This document shows, in pieces, positions 1 through 5,487 of a stretch of DNA of 6,158 bases. The notes beneath the pieces were generated by a model. That model saw nothing but the letters and a program-made list of their open reading frames with translations. It was not told the origin of the DNA and did no database searches. A program made the translations under genes and the position numbers. Origin of the DNA: JAUPVN01 sp964423475 (GTDB taxonomy: Bacteria > Patescibacteriota > Saccharimonadia > Saccharimonadales > CAIOMD01); contig CAYRFD010000044.1 of assembly GCA_964423475.1 (NCBI GenBank), forward strand, positions 1 through 6,158. The letters run 5' to 3'. Every line of letters starts with the position of its first letter. Positions within the stretch are counted from its first letter, which is position 1.

Positions 1-6
1 CAAAAA

Positions 7-33
7 GAACTCCTCTCTGGCTAAAGCCAGTTC
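7..33 (-). terminator. Possible minus-strand terminator hairpin
   Basis: Read on the minus strand, GAACT (33-29) can pair with AGTTC (11-7), enclosing a GGC/GCC hairpin, and the stem is followed directly by five T (complement of A2-A6). An alternative perfect stem is CTGGC/GCCAG at 17-21 and 26-30 with a TAAA loop. It would end a minus-strand transcript, but no minus-strand gene is visible to its right, so the call is weak. Confidence 0.3.
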
Positions 34-38
34 GTTCG

Positions 39-89
39 GCCCAAAATGCCATTAATCATATAAAGAACCATTTTGGGCTTTAGCTTTTT
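39..89 (+). terminator. Possible plus-strand terminator, 10-bp stem with T run
   Basis: GCCCAAAATG (39-48) is perfectly complementary to CATTTTGGGC (69-78), with a 20-nt loop. The stem is followed by TTAG, then CTTTTT ending at 89. CAAAAAG (1-7) also matches CTTTTTG (84-90), giving an outer stem that closes the whole element. It could end a gene lying left of the window. The long loop and the gap before the T run keep confidence modest. Confidence 0.4.
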
Positions 90-130
90 GCCTAACCATT
101 GCCCTAAAGCCATACCAACCCATATCTAAA

Positions 131-209
131 AAGATGCCTAGAACCAAATCGCATAATACACGTTAGGATAACAATTACTTAACCAGCTGTTGTGCTTACC
201 TAGCATCTT
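131..209. repeat. Inverted repeat 131-141 / 200-209
   Basis: AAGATGC followed by CTAG (131-141) pairs with CTAGCATCTT (200-209), ten base pairs with one bulged base. The right arm overlaps the base of the long palindrome at 201-363, so the two folds are mutually exclusive. It may be chance in A+T-rich DNA. Confidence 0.3.
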
Positions 210-363
210 ATTACCTTGTTAGTTTAGATATTGTAATAATTATCATATATTAATAAAAAAGCTGTTTAAGCTGTTACTGTTCTTAAAGTATTAAAAGTAA
301 CAGTGAGTTCTTTTTTAATATGTAATTATTACTAATAGATAAGAACTATGGTAATAAGCGCTA
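201..363. repeat. Long imperfect palindrome (about 160 nt)
   Basis: A nested series of complementary arms in the correct order: 201-204/360-363, 207-215/350-358 (9 bp, CTTATTACC with GGTAATAAG), 220-224/344-348, 233-242/323-332 (10 bp, GTAATAATTA with TAATTATTAC), 244-247/319-322, 250-253/315-318, 255-258/311-314 and 271-278/296-303 (8 bp, CTGTTACT with AGTAACAG). Small internal loops and bulges separate the arms. As RNA it would be one long rod; as DNA it could extrude a cruciform. No coding sequence, no recognised RNA family and no flanking target duplication are apparent. The strand of transcription, if any, is unknown. Confidence 0.5.
255..316. terminator. Bidirectional terminator-like core of the palindrome
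   Basis: An 8-bp perfect stem (271-278/296-303) is preceded by six A (255-260) and followed after seven bases by six T (311-316), the symmetrical layout of a terminator usable from both sides. On the plus strand it would insulate parA from upstream transcription. A 9-nt tandem repeat (AAGCTGTTT, AAGCTGTTA; 259-276) overlaps the left arm. The gap between stem and T run makes it suboptimal. Confidence 0.35.
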
Positions 364-373
364 AAGAGTTTTG

Positions 374-394
374 TTACTTTTGCGGCAAAAGTAA
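374..394. repeat. Near-perfect 21-bp palindrome
   Basis: TTACTTTTGC (374-383) and GCAAAAGTAA (385-394) are exact reverse complements around a single G. The practical hairpin has a 9-bp stem with a CGG loop. It has no following T run on either strand, so it is not a typical terminator. The TGTTACT and AAAAGTAA pieces recur in the hairpin at 271-303, so the two elements may be related. A REP-like element or a protein-binding site is possible. Confidence 0.5.
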
Positions 395-420
395 GTATAA
401 AAAAACAAATATAAATAAAT

Positions 421-429
421 TGTGTATAA
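421..429 (-). other. Single DnaA-box match
   Basis: TGTGTATAA is the reverse complement of TTATACACA, which fits the DnaA-box consensus TTATNCACA. It sits between two palindromes and is followed within about 60 bases by a very A+T-rich run. I saw no second clear box, and one 9-mer can occur by chance, so this does not establish an origin. Confidence 0.25.
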
Positions 430-454
430 AGGATAGTGTACCTTAGGGACTTTG

Positions 455-477
455 CTTCTTTGGCCATAGAAAAGAAG
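455..477. repeat. Inverted repeat, 7-bp arms
   Basis: CTTCTTT (455-461) pairs with AAAGAAG (471-477) around a 9-nt loop. It lies in a patch slightly richer in G than its surroundings (441-492), between two A+T-rich runs. There is no T run after it and no known role. Confidence 0.3.
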
Positions 478-511
478 GAGTAGGGTTGGTGGCAAAATAA
501 TATATAAAATG

Positions 512-540
512 TTATTTAATAATAATTAATAGTATATAAA
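512..540 (+). promoter_or_regulatory. Weak candidate promoter for parAB
   Basis: TATAAA at 535-540 is a reasonable -10 hexamer; TTATTT at 512-517 is a poor -35 at 17-bp spacing. The start would fall near 547, giving a leader of about 75 nt that contains the palindrome at 578-592. The surrounding DNA is so A+T-rich that several other hexamers could serve, so the exact position is uncertain. Confidence 0.25.
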
Positions 541-577
541 TATCAGATTAATAACGGTATTATGGTGGTTTACCTCA

Positions 578-592
578 AGCACTATAAGTGCT
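578..592. promoter_or_regulatory. Candidate operator palindrome in the parAB leader
   Basis: AGCACT (578-583) and AGTGCT (587-592) are exact inverted 6-bp arms around ATA. The element lies 29 bp upstream of the chosen parA start. partition operons are often autoregulated by ParA or ParB binding near the start, so this is a plausible operator, but it does not resemble the usual parS sequence. Confidence 0.3.
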
Positions 593-605
593 ATGCTATA
601 CATAT

Positions 606-612
606 AAAAGGG
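606..612 (+). promoter_or_regulatory. Ribosome binding site deciding the parA start
   Basis: AAAAGGG lies nine bases before the ATG at 622. The upstream in-frame ATG at 562 has no such sequence. The 622 start also gives a protein beginning MSAIIAVVNQKGG, the usual ParA N-terminus. Confidence 0.6.
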
Positions 613-621
613 CATACAAAA

Positions 622-1383
622 ATGAGTGCTATTATTGCAGTTGTAAACCAAAAGGGTGGGGTGGGTAAAACAACCACCACTATTAACCTTGCAACTTATG
701 CTGCCAAAATGGGCAAAAACGTATTGGTAATAGACTTAGACCCACAGGGTAATGCTACTAGTGGTTTTGGTATAAATAAATTTGAGCTAACAAGTGGTAT
801 GTATGAGGTGATGGTTGGTAATGATTTACTCAATAATGTGCGACATGCAACAAATGTAAATAACTTAACAATTATACCAGCCAATAACAATCTTTCTGGT
901 GCAGAAGTAGAACTTGTAGAAGTTCCTAAAAGAGAATATGTTTTAGCAAATGCCATGGCCGATGTAGCAAACAATTATGATGTTTGTTTTATAGACTGCC
1001 CACCATCGCTTGGGCTATTAAGCATTAATGCCTTAACCGCCGCAACGCATGTTTTAATACCCGTTCAAACAGAATATTACGCCATGGAGGGAGTTGGCCA
1101 ACTAGTGCAAACAATCCAAAAAGTACAAGAGCGCTTAAACCCAGATTTAAGTATATTGGGCGTAGTTTTAACAATGTACGATAGCCGAACATCTTTAAGC
1201 ACTCAGGTAAAAGTAGAGGTAGAAAGGGTGTTTGGCAATTTAGTATGCAAAACAGTTATTCCGCGCAACGTTAGGTTGGCAGAAGCACCCAGCCATGGGG
1301 AGCCAATTGCATTATATGATAAATGGTCTAAAGGAGCGCGTAGCTATAAGGCGTTAACAAAGGAGGTATTGCAACGTGTCTAA
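622..1383 (+). CDS. parA: Chromosome partition ATPase ParA (Soj family)
   Basis: A deviant Walker A ATPase that binds DNA non-specifically in its ATP form and moves or positions ParB-bound origin regions. The 253-residue product has KGGVGKTT at 11-18 with the signature lysine K11, the A' motif VIDLDPQGNAT (D38, D40), the Walker B-type IDCPPSLG with D125, and the family-typical C-terminal IPRNVRLAEAPSHG motif from about 213. Length and the absence of an N-terminal DNA-binding domain match chromosomal Soj-type ParA rather than the larger plasmid type. An in-frame ATG at 562 would add 20 residues with no family counterpart and no ribosome site, so 622 is preferred. It overlaps parB by 8 bp, which implies translational coupling. 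Nothing appears broken. Confidence 0.96.
   Translation: MSAIIAVVNQKGGVGKTTTTINLATYAAKMGKNVLVIDLDPQGNATSGFGINKFELTSGMYEVMVGNDLLNNVRHATNVNNLTIIPANNNLSGAEVELVEVPKREYVLANAMADVANNYDVCFIDCPPSLGLLSINALTAATHVLIPVQTEYYAMEGVGQLVQTIQKVQERLNPDLSILGVVLTMYDSRTSLSTQVKVEVERVFGNLVCKTVIPRNVRLAEAPSHGEPIALYDKWSKGARSYKALTKEVLQRV
1361..1366 (+). promoter_or_regulatory. Ribosome binding site for parB (GTG start)
   Basis: AGGAGG lies inside the 3' end of parA, nine bases before the GTG at 1376. It supports the GTG start and coupled translation of the two proteins. Confidence 0.75.
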
Positions 1384-2239
1384 AACAAAAGGTTTAGGAA
1401 AAGGTTTTGATTCTTTGGTGCCGGTTGGGTCTAGCATAGATATTGTTAGTACCGCAAAGCACGACAAAATACAGCATATAGCTATAAAAAACATCAAGGC
1501 AAACCAGGCGCAGCCCAGGGAAAATTTTGATGCAAAAGAACTTGCTCAGCTTGCACAAAGTATAAAAGAACAGGGTATACTGCAACCAATTATAGTGTCT
1601 CAAGATGAACAAAATATGTATACAATCATTGCTGGTGAGCGCCGTTGGAGAGCGGCCGAACAAGTAAATTTAAAAACTGTACCGGTAATTGTAAAAGACG
1701 TTACAGAACTGCAGAGCCTAGAGTTTTCTATACTAGAAAACGTTCAACGCGCAGATTTAAATGCACTAGAACTTGCAAAATCTATTCAGCGCCTACATAT
1801 AGACTACCAACAAAGTTATGAAGATATTGCAAAACGTTTGGGTAAAGCCTATACAACTATTGTTAACACAATGCGTTTATTGCAACTGCCTGCAGATATG
1901 CAAAAATCTTTACAAGACGGCGATATAACAGAAGGTCATGCAAGGGCCTTATTGTCTTTAGCTAAGCACCCATTAAAGCAAAAGATATTATATAAAGAAT
2001 TGCTAAAAAATAAACTATCTGTACGCCAAGCAGAGGTACGTGCACAGTCACTTAAGGGCAATAAAATTTCTAAGGTAGCGGCCGAACAAGTTAAAAAAAC
2101 AAATAAAACCGTACCATTATTAACAAAAAAATACGGTGTTCCGGTTGCTATTTCTGGCAACACAAAACAAGGTAGAATAATAATACGTTATAGCTCTAAC
2201 GATGAATATAAAAGGCTTATAAAGCAGTTACAAGATTAA
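1376..2239 (+). CDS. parB: Chromosome partition protein ParB (Spo0J/Noc superfamily)
   Basis: ParB binds parS sites, uses CTP to clamp and slide on DNA, and stimulates ParA ATPase. The 287-residue product has all expected parts. The N-terminal GLGKGFDSL (6-14) matches the short ParA-activating peptide, with K where Arg is often found. The N-terminal CTP-binding domain carries GERRWRA (87-93) and ENVQRADLN (121-129). A helix-turn-helix lies at about 147-172 (SYEDIAKRLGKAYTTIVNTM), followed by a helical parS-binding domain to about 225. A lysine-rich linker leads to an intact C-terminal dimerisation domain (about 242-287, ending in the typical GRIIIRYSSNDEYKRLI). Start is GTG. Its last 23 bp overlap the convergent lepB gene. 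No CACGTG-centred parS site is visible in the window. Confidence 0.96.
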   Translation: MSKTKGLGKGFDSLVPVGSSIDIVSTAKHDKIQHIAIKNIKANQAQPRENFDAKELAQLAQSIKEQGILQPIIVSQDEQNMYTIIAGERRWRAAEQVNLKTVPVIVKDVTELQSLEFSILENVQRADLNALELAKSIQRLHIDYQQSYEDIAKRLGKAYTTIVNTMRLLQLPADMQKSLQDGDITEGHARALLSLAKHPLKQKILYKELLKNKLSVRQAEVRAQSLKGNKISKVAAEQVKKTNKTVPLLTKKYGVPVAISGNTKQGRIIIRYSSNDEYKRLIKQLQD

Positions 2240-2975
2240 CCAAAGTATTAGAAAAAACCTTAAATTCGCTTAATGGGTAATATCTAACCCAAAGTCTGCC
2301 AACAATGTTTTCTACGGGTACCAGCCCAAGGCCGGTATGAGAGTCAAAAGATCCACCAGAGGTTCTGTTGTCTCCCATTACAAATAGTTGGCCCTCTTTT
2401 ATTTCCACATCTATAATATCTTTTCCTTCAAAAGCTATAGGCTCTAAAGTGTCTCCATAATCTGTACCCTGGTCTGGGTTGTAGCCTTCTGGGTGCTCGG
2501 CGTTATATATTTTTAGTTCTCCATTTTGCAGGGTAACTCTGTCTCCGGGTATACCTATAACTCTTTTAATTAGCTGAGTACCATCTGCTGTAGGTTTTTT
2601 AAAAATAATAACTTCGCCCCTAGCAGGAGTAAATTCTTTACCTTGTAAATTGGCTATTGTTTTTGGCAATTTTAATACAAAAACACGGTTTCCGTTTTGC
2701 AAAGTGGGCTCCATACTAGACCCATCTACAATATAGCTCTGAAAAACAAAAACAATCATAATAAATGCCGCCGATATTGCAACAACAAACAACAAAATTG
2801 TATAAAAAAAGCTCTTAACATCATCTTTTTTACGTTTAGGATCTTTTGGCTTTGGTGGGGGTAACTGATAATTACCACCGGGCTGTCTGGTATCTGTTAT
2901 TTGCGTAGAGTTTGTTGGTGGCTGAATACCATCTATAGATTGAGGTGGTTTATATTGATTATTTTGTGGTTGCAT
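2217..2975 (-). CDS. lepB: Signal peptidase I
   Basis: Type I signal peptidase (family S26), which cuts signal peptides from exported proteins at the outer membrane face using a Ser/Lys dyad. The 252-residue product has a disordered, proline- and glutamine-rich cytoplasmic tail (1-54, ending in a KDPKRKK basic patch), one membrane helix (about 56-80) and then the catalytic domain. GSSMEPTL gives nucleophile Ser87. LIKRVIGIPGD gives general base Lys137. The last conserved box starts GDNR at 201 but then reads TSGGSFDSHTG: two residues longer than usual before DS, with His213 where the family normally has Arg. The start is fixed by an in-frame TAA two codons upstream (2979-2981). No Shine-Dalgarno sequence is visible. 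It is divergent from the LCP gene and convergent with parB. Confidence 0.95.
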   Translation of the reverse strand: MQPQNNQYKPPQSIDGIQPPTNSTQITDTRQPGGNYQLPPPKPKDPKRKKDDVKSFFYTILLFVVAISAAFIMIVFVFQSYIVDGSSMEPTLQNGNRVFVLKLPKTIANLQGKEFTPARGEVIIFKKPTADGTQLIKRVIGIPGDRVTLQNGELKIYNAEHPEGYNPDQGTDYGDTLEPIAFEGKDIIDVEIKEGQLFVMGDNRTSGGSFDSHTGLGLVPVENIVGRLWVRYYPLSEFKVFSNTLVNLVTAL

Positions 2976-2995
2976 TATTTATTTATTGTAACTGA

Positions 2996-3023
2996 ATTAT
3001 AAATAAAGTGCTAAACATTACAA
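2996..3023 (-). promoter_or_regulatory. lepB promoter
   Basis: On the minus strand, TTGTAA (3023-3018) and a perfect TATAAT (3001-2996) are separated by 16 bp. Transcription would start near 2989, leaving a leader of only about 14 nt before the lepB ATG, with no Shine-Dalgarno sequence. It interleaves with the opposing LCP promoter. Confidence 0.65.
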
Positions 3024-3028
3024 CTTTT

Positions 3029-3037
3029 TGGTATAAT
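3029..3037 (+). promoter_or_regulatory. Extended -10 promoter of the LCP operon
   Basis: TGGTATAAT matches the extended -10 consensus TGNTATAAT exactly; no good -35 is present, which extended -10 promoters tolerate. The start would be near 3044, about 10 nt before the ATG at 3054. The box overlaps another in-frame ATG at 3036, which therefore would not be in the transcript. Confidence 0.65.
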
Positions 3038-3053
3038 GGTATGGCGTATCTTT

Positions 3054-4700
3054 ATGAATAATTATAAATCACCTAAAAAATCAAAAAACTATTCTGTTGA
3101 TGGGTTTTTAGTTACTGGCCCACGCCGGTCTGCTAATATTGAGCAAAAAACCGCACCAACAGTTATAAGGTCGCCTAAGCTTAATACCCTAGATGATTTT
3201 TCTAAAAAAGATGGTTTTAGGCGCCAAACAGTGGTAGGTGTTAACCAAGATGGTTCTTTGCAGCCCTCTAACCGGCAAGAAATTAACAACCAAAGTCTTT
3301 CTGACCAAAATGCTGCTGGTAAATCTAAAAAAGGATTATTTAGGTTTGGCCGTAAAAAAAATAAAAATTCTGCACTTAATACCAAAAAGCACAAACGCCC
3401 ATATAAAAAAATGATAATTATATTTTTAGTACTAGTAATTGGTGTAGCAGGGGCATTTTTTGGCAAAGCCTGGTGGGATGCTCAGCGTGCATTAAGTGGC
3501 GGTGGTGGAGCATTGGCTTTATCTAAAGAGATAGACCCAAATAGCTTAAATGGCGAGGGCGATGGCCGAATAAACGTTTTGTTAATGGGTAAGGGCGGAG
3601 ATGCCCACGATGGTGGCCAGCTAACAGATACAATTATGATAGCCAGCATAGATCCAATTAACAATGGAGTAGTACTTTTAAGTGTGCCAAGAGATTTATG
3701 GGTAAAGCCCAGTGGGCTTTGGCCAATGAAAATAAATGCTGTATATAACAGCGCTTATGAGCAGGCAATTTATAATAACCCTAAAGATGAAAACGCCGCC
3801 AAACAAAAGGCAATTTCTGCCACAGAAAGTGTGGTAGAAGAAAACCTAGGTGTTAATATAAATTACTATGCTATGGTAGATTTTACCGCCTTTGAAGAAG
3901 CTGTTAACACCCTTGGTGGTATAACCGTTAACCTTGCCGAGCCATATTCTGACCCAACTATGCGTATTGGTAATAAAGTTTTAAACTTAGCAGCTGGCCC
4001 AAATAATTTAGATGGTGGTACAGCTTTGGGGCTTGCAAGATCTCGTTATGGGGCAGAGCGAGGCGATTTTGACAGAGGCCAACATCAGCAAGCAGTATTA
4101 GTAGGTATTAAAGATAAGGTACTAAGCATGGGTACGTTTGTTAATCCGCTTAAAATATCTCAGCTTTTTCAGACCTTTGGCAATAGAGTAACAACTAATT
4201 TTTCTACAGACGATGTAATGCGTATGTACGAAATTATGAAAAAGGTACCAAACGAGTCTATTACTCATGTAGATTTAGCTATGGAGGGCGAGGCGGTAGT
4301 AACAACAACTAATATTGGCGGGCAATCTGTTGTGGTACCAATTGCAGGAGTAAATGATTTTTCTGAGGTGCAAAAATTTGTACGCCTAAAGTTAAAAGAT
4401 GGCTTTATTATTAAAGAAAACCCCAGCATTATAGTTCTAAATGCATCAGGAAAAACCGGTGCAGCTACAAAGCGCGCAGAAGAGCTAAAAAGTTATGGAT
4501 ATAACGTTATACAAGTAGCTGATGCAAATATATCAGACGTACCAGTAACCCAACTTATAGATAATAATAATGGCCAAAAAAAGTATACTAAACGTTATTT
4601 AGAACTAAGGTTTAATACGCAAGCAGTAAAAAAAGTAGATGGCCTAGATACAACTCCCTACATTGCAGATTATATAGTTGTAATTGGCCAGAACGGTTAG
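3054..4700 (+). CDS. LytR-CpsA-Psr (LCP) family cell-wall polymer ligase with LytR_C tail
   Basis: LCP proteins transfer lipid-linked wall polymers onto peptidoglycan at the outer membrane face. From the ATG at 3054 the product is 548 residues. It has a 119-residue hydrophilic, lysine-rich cytoplasmic tail, a membrane helix at about 120-137, and a glycine-rich spacer. The LCP domain runs from about 173 to 350: INVLLMGKGG, LTDTIM with D192, SVPRD with R213 and D214, and ARSR...GDFDR with R329, R331, D338 and R341. A LytR_C-type domain follows at about 456-546 (SIIVLNASGKTGAATK). Departures from the common pattern are Leu190 in place of Arg/Ser before TDT, and His344 where R-x-x-RQQ usually has its second Arg. 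An ATG at 3036 is in frame but lies inside the -10 box, so 3054 is preferred. No Shine-Dalgarno sequence is visible. It ends in TAG, the only such stop in the window. The natural polymer is unknown. Confidence 0.9.
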   Translation: MNNYKSPKKSKNYSVDGFLVTGPRRSANIEQKTAPTVIRSPKLNTLDDFSKKDGFRRQTVVGVNQDGSLQPSNRQEINNQSLSDQNAAGKSKKGLFRFGRKKNKNSALNTKKHKRPYKKMIIIFLVLVIGVAGAFFGKAWWDAQRALSGGGGALALSKEIDPNSLNGEGDGRINVLLMGKGGDAHDGGQLTDTIMIASIDPINNGVVLLSVPRDLWVKPSGLWPMKINAVYNSAYEQAIYNNPKDENAAKQKAISATESVVEENLGVNINYYAMVDFTAFEEAVNTLGGITVNLAEPYSDPTMRIGNKVLNLAAGPNNLDGGTALGLARSRYGAERGDFDRGQHQQAVLVGIKDKVLSMGTFVNPLKISQLFQTFGNRVTTNFSTDDVMRMYEIMKKVPNESITHVDLAMEGEAVVTTTNIGGQSVVVPIAGVNDFSEVQKFVRLKLKDGFIIKENPSIIVLNASGKTGAATKRAEELKSYGYNVIQVADANISDVPVTQLIDNNNGQKKYTKRYLELRFNTQAVKKVDGLDTTPYIADYIVVIGQNG

Positions 4701-4709
4701 CCCCTAATT

Positions 4710-5459
4710 ATGAAGAAATACCTACAATTTATTAAACCCGCCTCTAATGCATCTCATATAGCATATTATGGGTTAAATATTGGCTTACCCCTATTAATAT
4801 TGGCATTAGTAAGAATAGACCTTGTAATTATAGCGGCCATATTTGTGTTACTAGCAAAATGGCGCATGTTTGCCGTTCAGCCAAGATATTGGATACCAAA
4901 TTTGCGAGCCAACGCAGTAGATATATTTATTGGCTTATCTGTAGTTATATTTATGGCTGGCACAAACACTTTTGCTGTGCAGCTATTTTGGACTATTGCA
5001 TATATTGGTTGGATTATTTATCTTAAACCAAAATCTCAACAAGTTGCAGTTATGGCTCAAGCCCTAATAGCCCAAGCATTATCATTAGTAGCGTTTTATC
5101 AGGCGGTAAATAATCATTCAATTGTAGCTGCAGTTGTAGGCGTGGCAATAATTACTTACGTTTGTGCACGCCACTTTTTTGGAGCCTTTGACGAGCCACT
5201 TACGCGCCAGTATAGTGCAATATGGGCTTGGTTTGCAGCTTGCTTAACATGGGTATTAGAGCATTGGGTTTTATATTATTTGGCTATACCGCAAACAGCA
5301 TTAGTGCTATCTTTGGTGGGCTATAGCCTTGCGTTTTTGTATTATCTGCACGTTAACCATCGTTTAAAAAGCAGTATTATTAGGCAATTTATTATACTGG
5401 TTACTGTGCTATTATTTATTATAGTAGCCTTTTCTGATTGGCAAGATAAAGCTTTATAA
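4710..5459 (+). CDS. Multi-pass membrane protein of unknown function
   Basis: I do not recognise this 249-residue protein. It is strongly hydrophobic, with about eight or nine predicted membrane segments (roughly 20-34, 36-50, 69-84, 87-105, 112-130, 137-152, 168-190, 194-213, 223-241). Polar loops include a basic, aromatic-rich one at 50-67 (KWRMFAVQPRYWIPNLR) and one with paired acidic residues (FDEPLTRQ, 160-167). Tryptophan and tyrosine are abundant near segment ends. No transporter, enzyme or O-antigen-polymerase motif is evident. The gene starts nine bases after the LCP stop, in the same frame, without a Shine-Dalgarno sequence, so its translation probably depends on LCP translation. 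Position suggests an envelope role with the LCP protein or the protease; that is inference only. Confidence 0.85.
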   Translation: MKKYLQFIKPASNASHIAYYGLNIGLPLLILALVRIDLVIIAAIFVLLAKWRMFAVQPRYWIPNLRANAVDIFIGLSVVIFMAGTNTFAVQLFWTIAYIGWIIYLKPKSQQVAVMAQALIAQALSLVAFYQAVNNHSIVAAVVGVAIITYVCARHFFGAFDEPLTRQYSAIWAWFAACLTWVLEHWVLYYLAIPQTALVLSLVGYSLAFLYYLHVNHRLKSSIIRQFIILVTVLLFIIVAFSDWQDKAL

Positions 5460-5476
5460 TTTATTGATATTTAAAT

Positions 5477-5486
5477 AAGGAGGGGG
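5477..5486 (+). promoter_or_regulatory. Strong ribosome binding site of the protease gene
   Basis: AAGGAGGGGG precedes the ATG at 5488. It is the strongest Shine-Dalgarno sequence in the window, though the AAGGAGG core is only four bases from the start codon. It suggests the protease can be translated well independently of the genes before it. Confidence 0.7.
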
Positions 5487-5487
5487 A

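Larger units (their letters stand above)
1..621. other. Structured intergenic region upstream of parA
   Basis: No convincing gene is visible in this stretch on either strand. Roughly the first 230 bases have mixed composition; from about 230 to 560 the DNA is very A+T-rich. It contains several inverted repeats, listed separately, a single DnaA-box match and a candidate parAB control region. I looked for tRNA, tmRNA, RNase P RNA and SRP RNA hallmarks and saw none. Two frames are open from the left edge on the plus strand, ending at 55 and 83, so the tail of an upstream gene cannot be excluded, but neither tail is recognisable. Confidence 0.6.

Noticed and set aside
2..83. Two open plus-strand frames from the left edge, ending at 55 and 83
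   Set aside because: Either could be the tail of an upstream gene, but both are short and unrecognisable, and the stretch is better explained by its hairpins. Sequence to the left is needed.
167..177. GGATAACAATT, as in the lac operator
   Set aside because: Flanking bases do not match the operator and no lac gene or vector sequence is present; an 11-base coincidence.
348..446. 32-codon frame with a CYFC motif
   Set aside because: No ribosome site; its Cys-rich part is read straight through the palindrome at 374-394 and its start lies in the long palindrome. Looks like chance.
1..480. Structured RNA gene such as RNase P RNA, tmRNA, 6S or SRP RNA
   Set aside because: The length and hairpins made this worth checking, but no conserved core sequence of these RNAs was seen on either strand.
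562..621. Upstream ATG that would extend ParA by 20 residues
   Set aside because: No ribosome site precedes it, the added residues have no ParA counterpart, and it is upstream of the palindrome and AAAAGGG site that fit a start at 622.
696..974. Open frames antisense to parA, parB, the LCP gene and the protease gene
   Set aside because: They lie fully inside well-supported genes, have no ribosome sites or recognisable products, and reflect the base composition of the real frames.
2275..2290. GGGT/ACCC inverted repeat near the 3' end of lepB
   Set aside because: Only four base pairs with no T run; not a usable terminator for parB or lepB.
3036..3053. Upstream ATG that would extend the LCP protein by six residues
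   Set aside because: It lies within the TATAAT box of a consensus extended -10 promoter and would not be transcribed from it.
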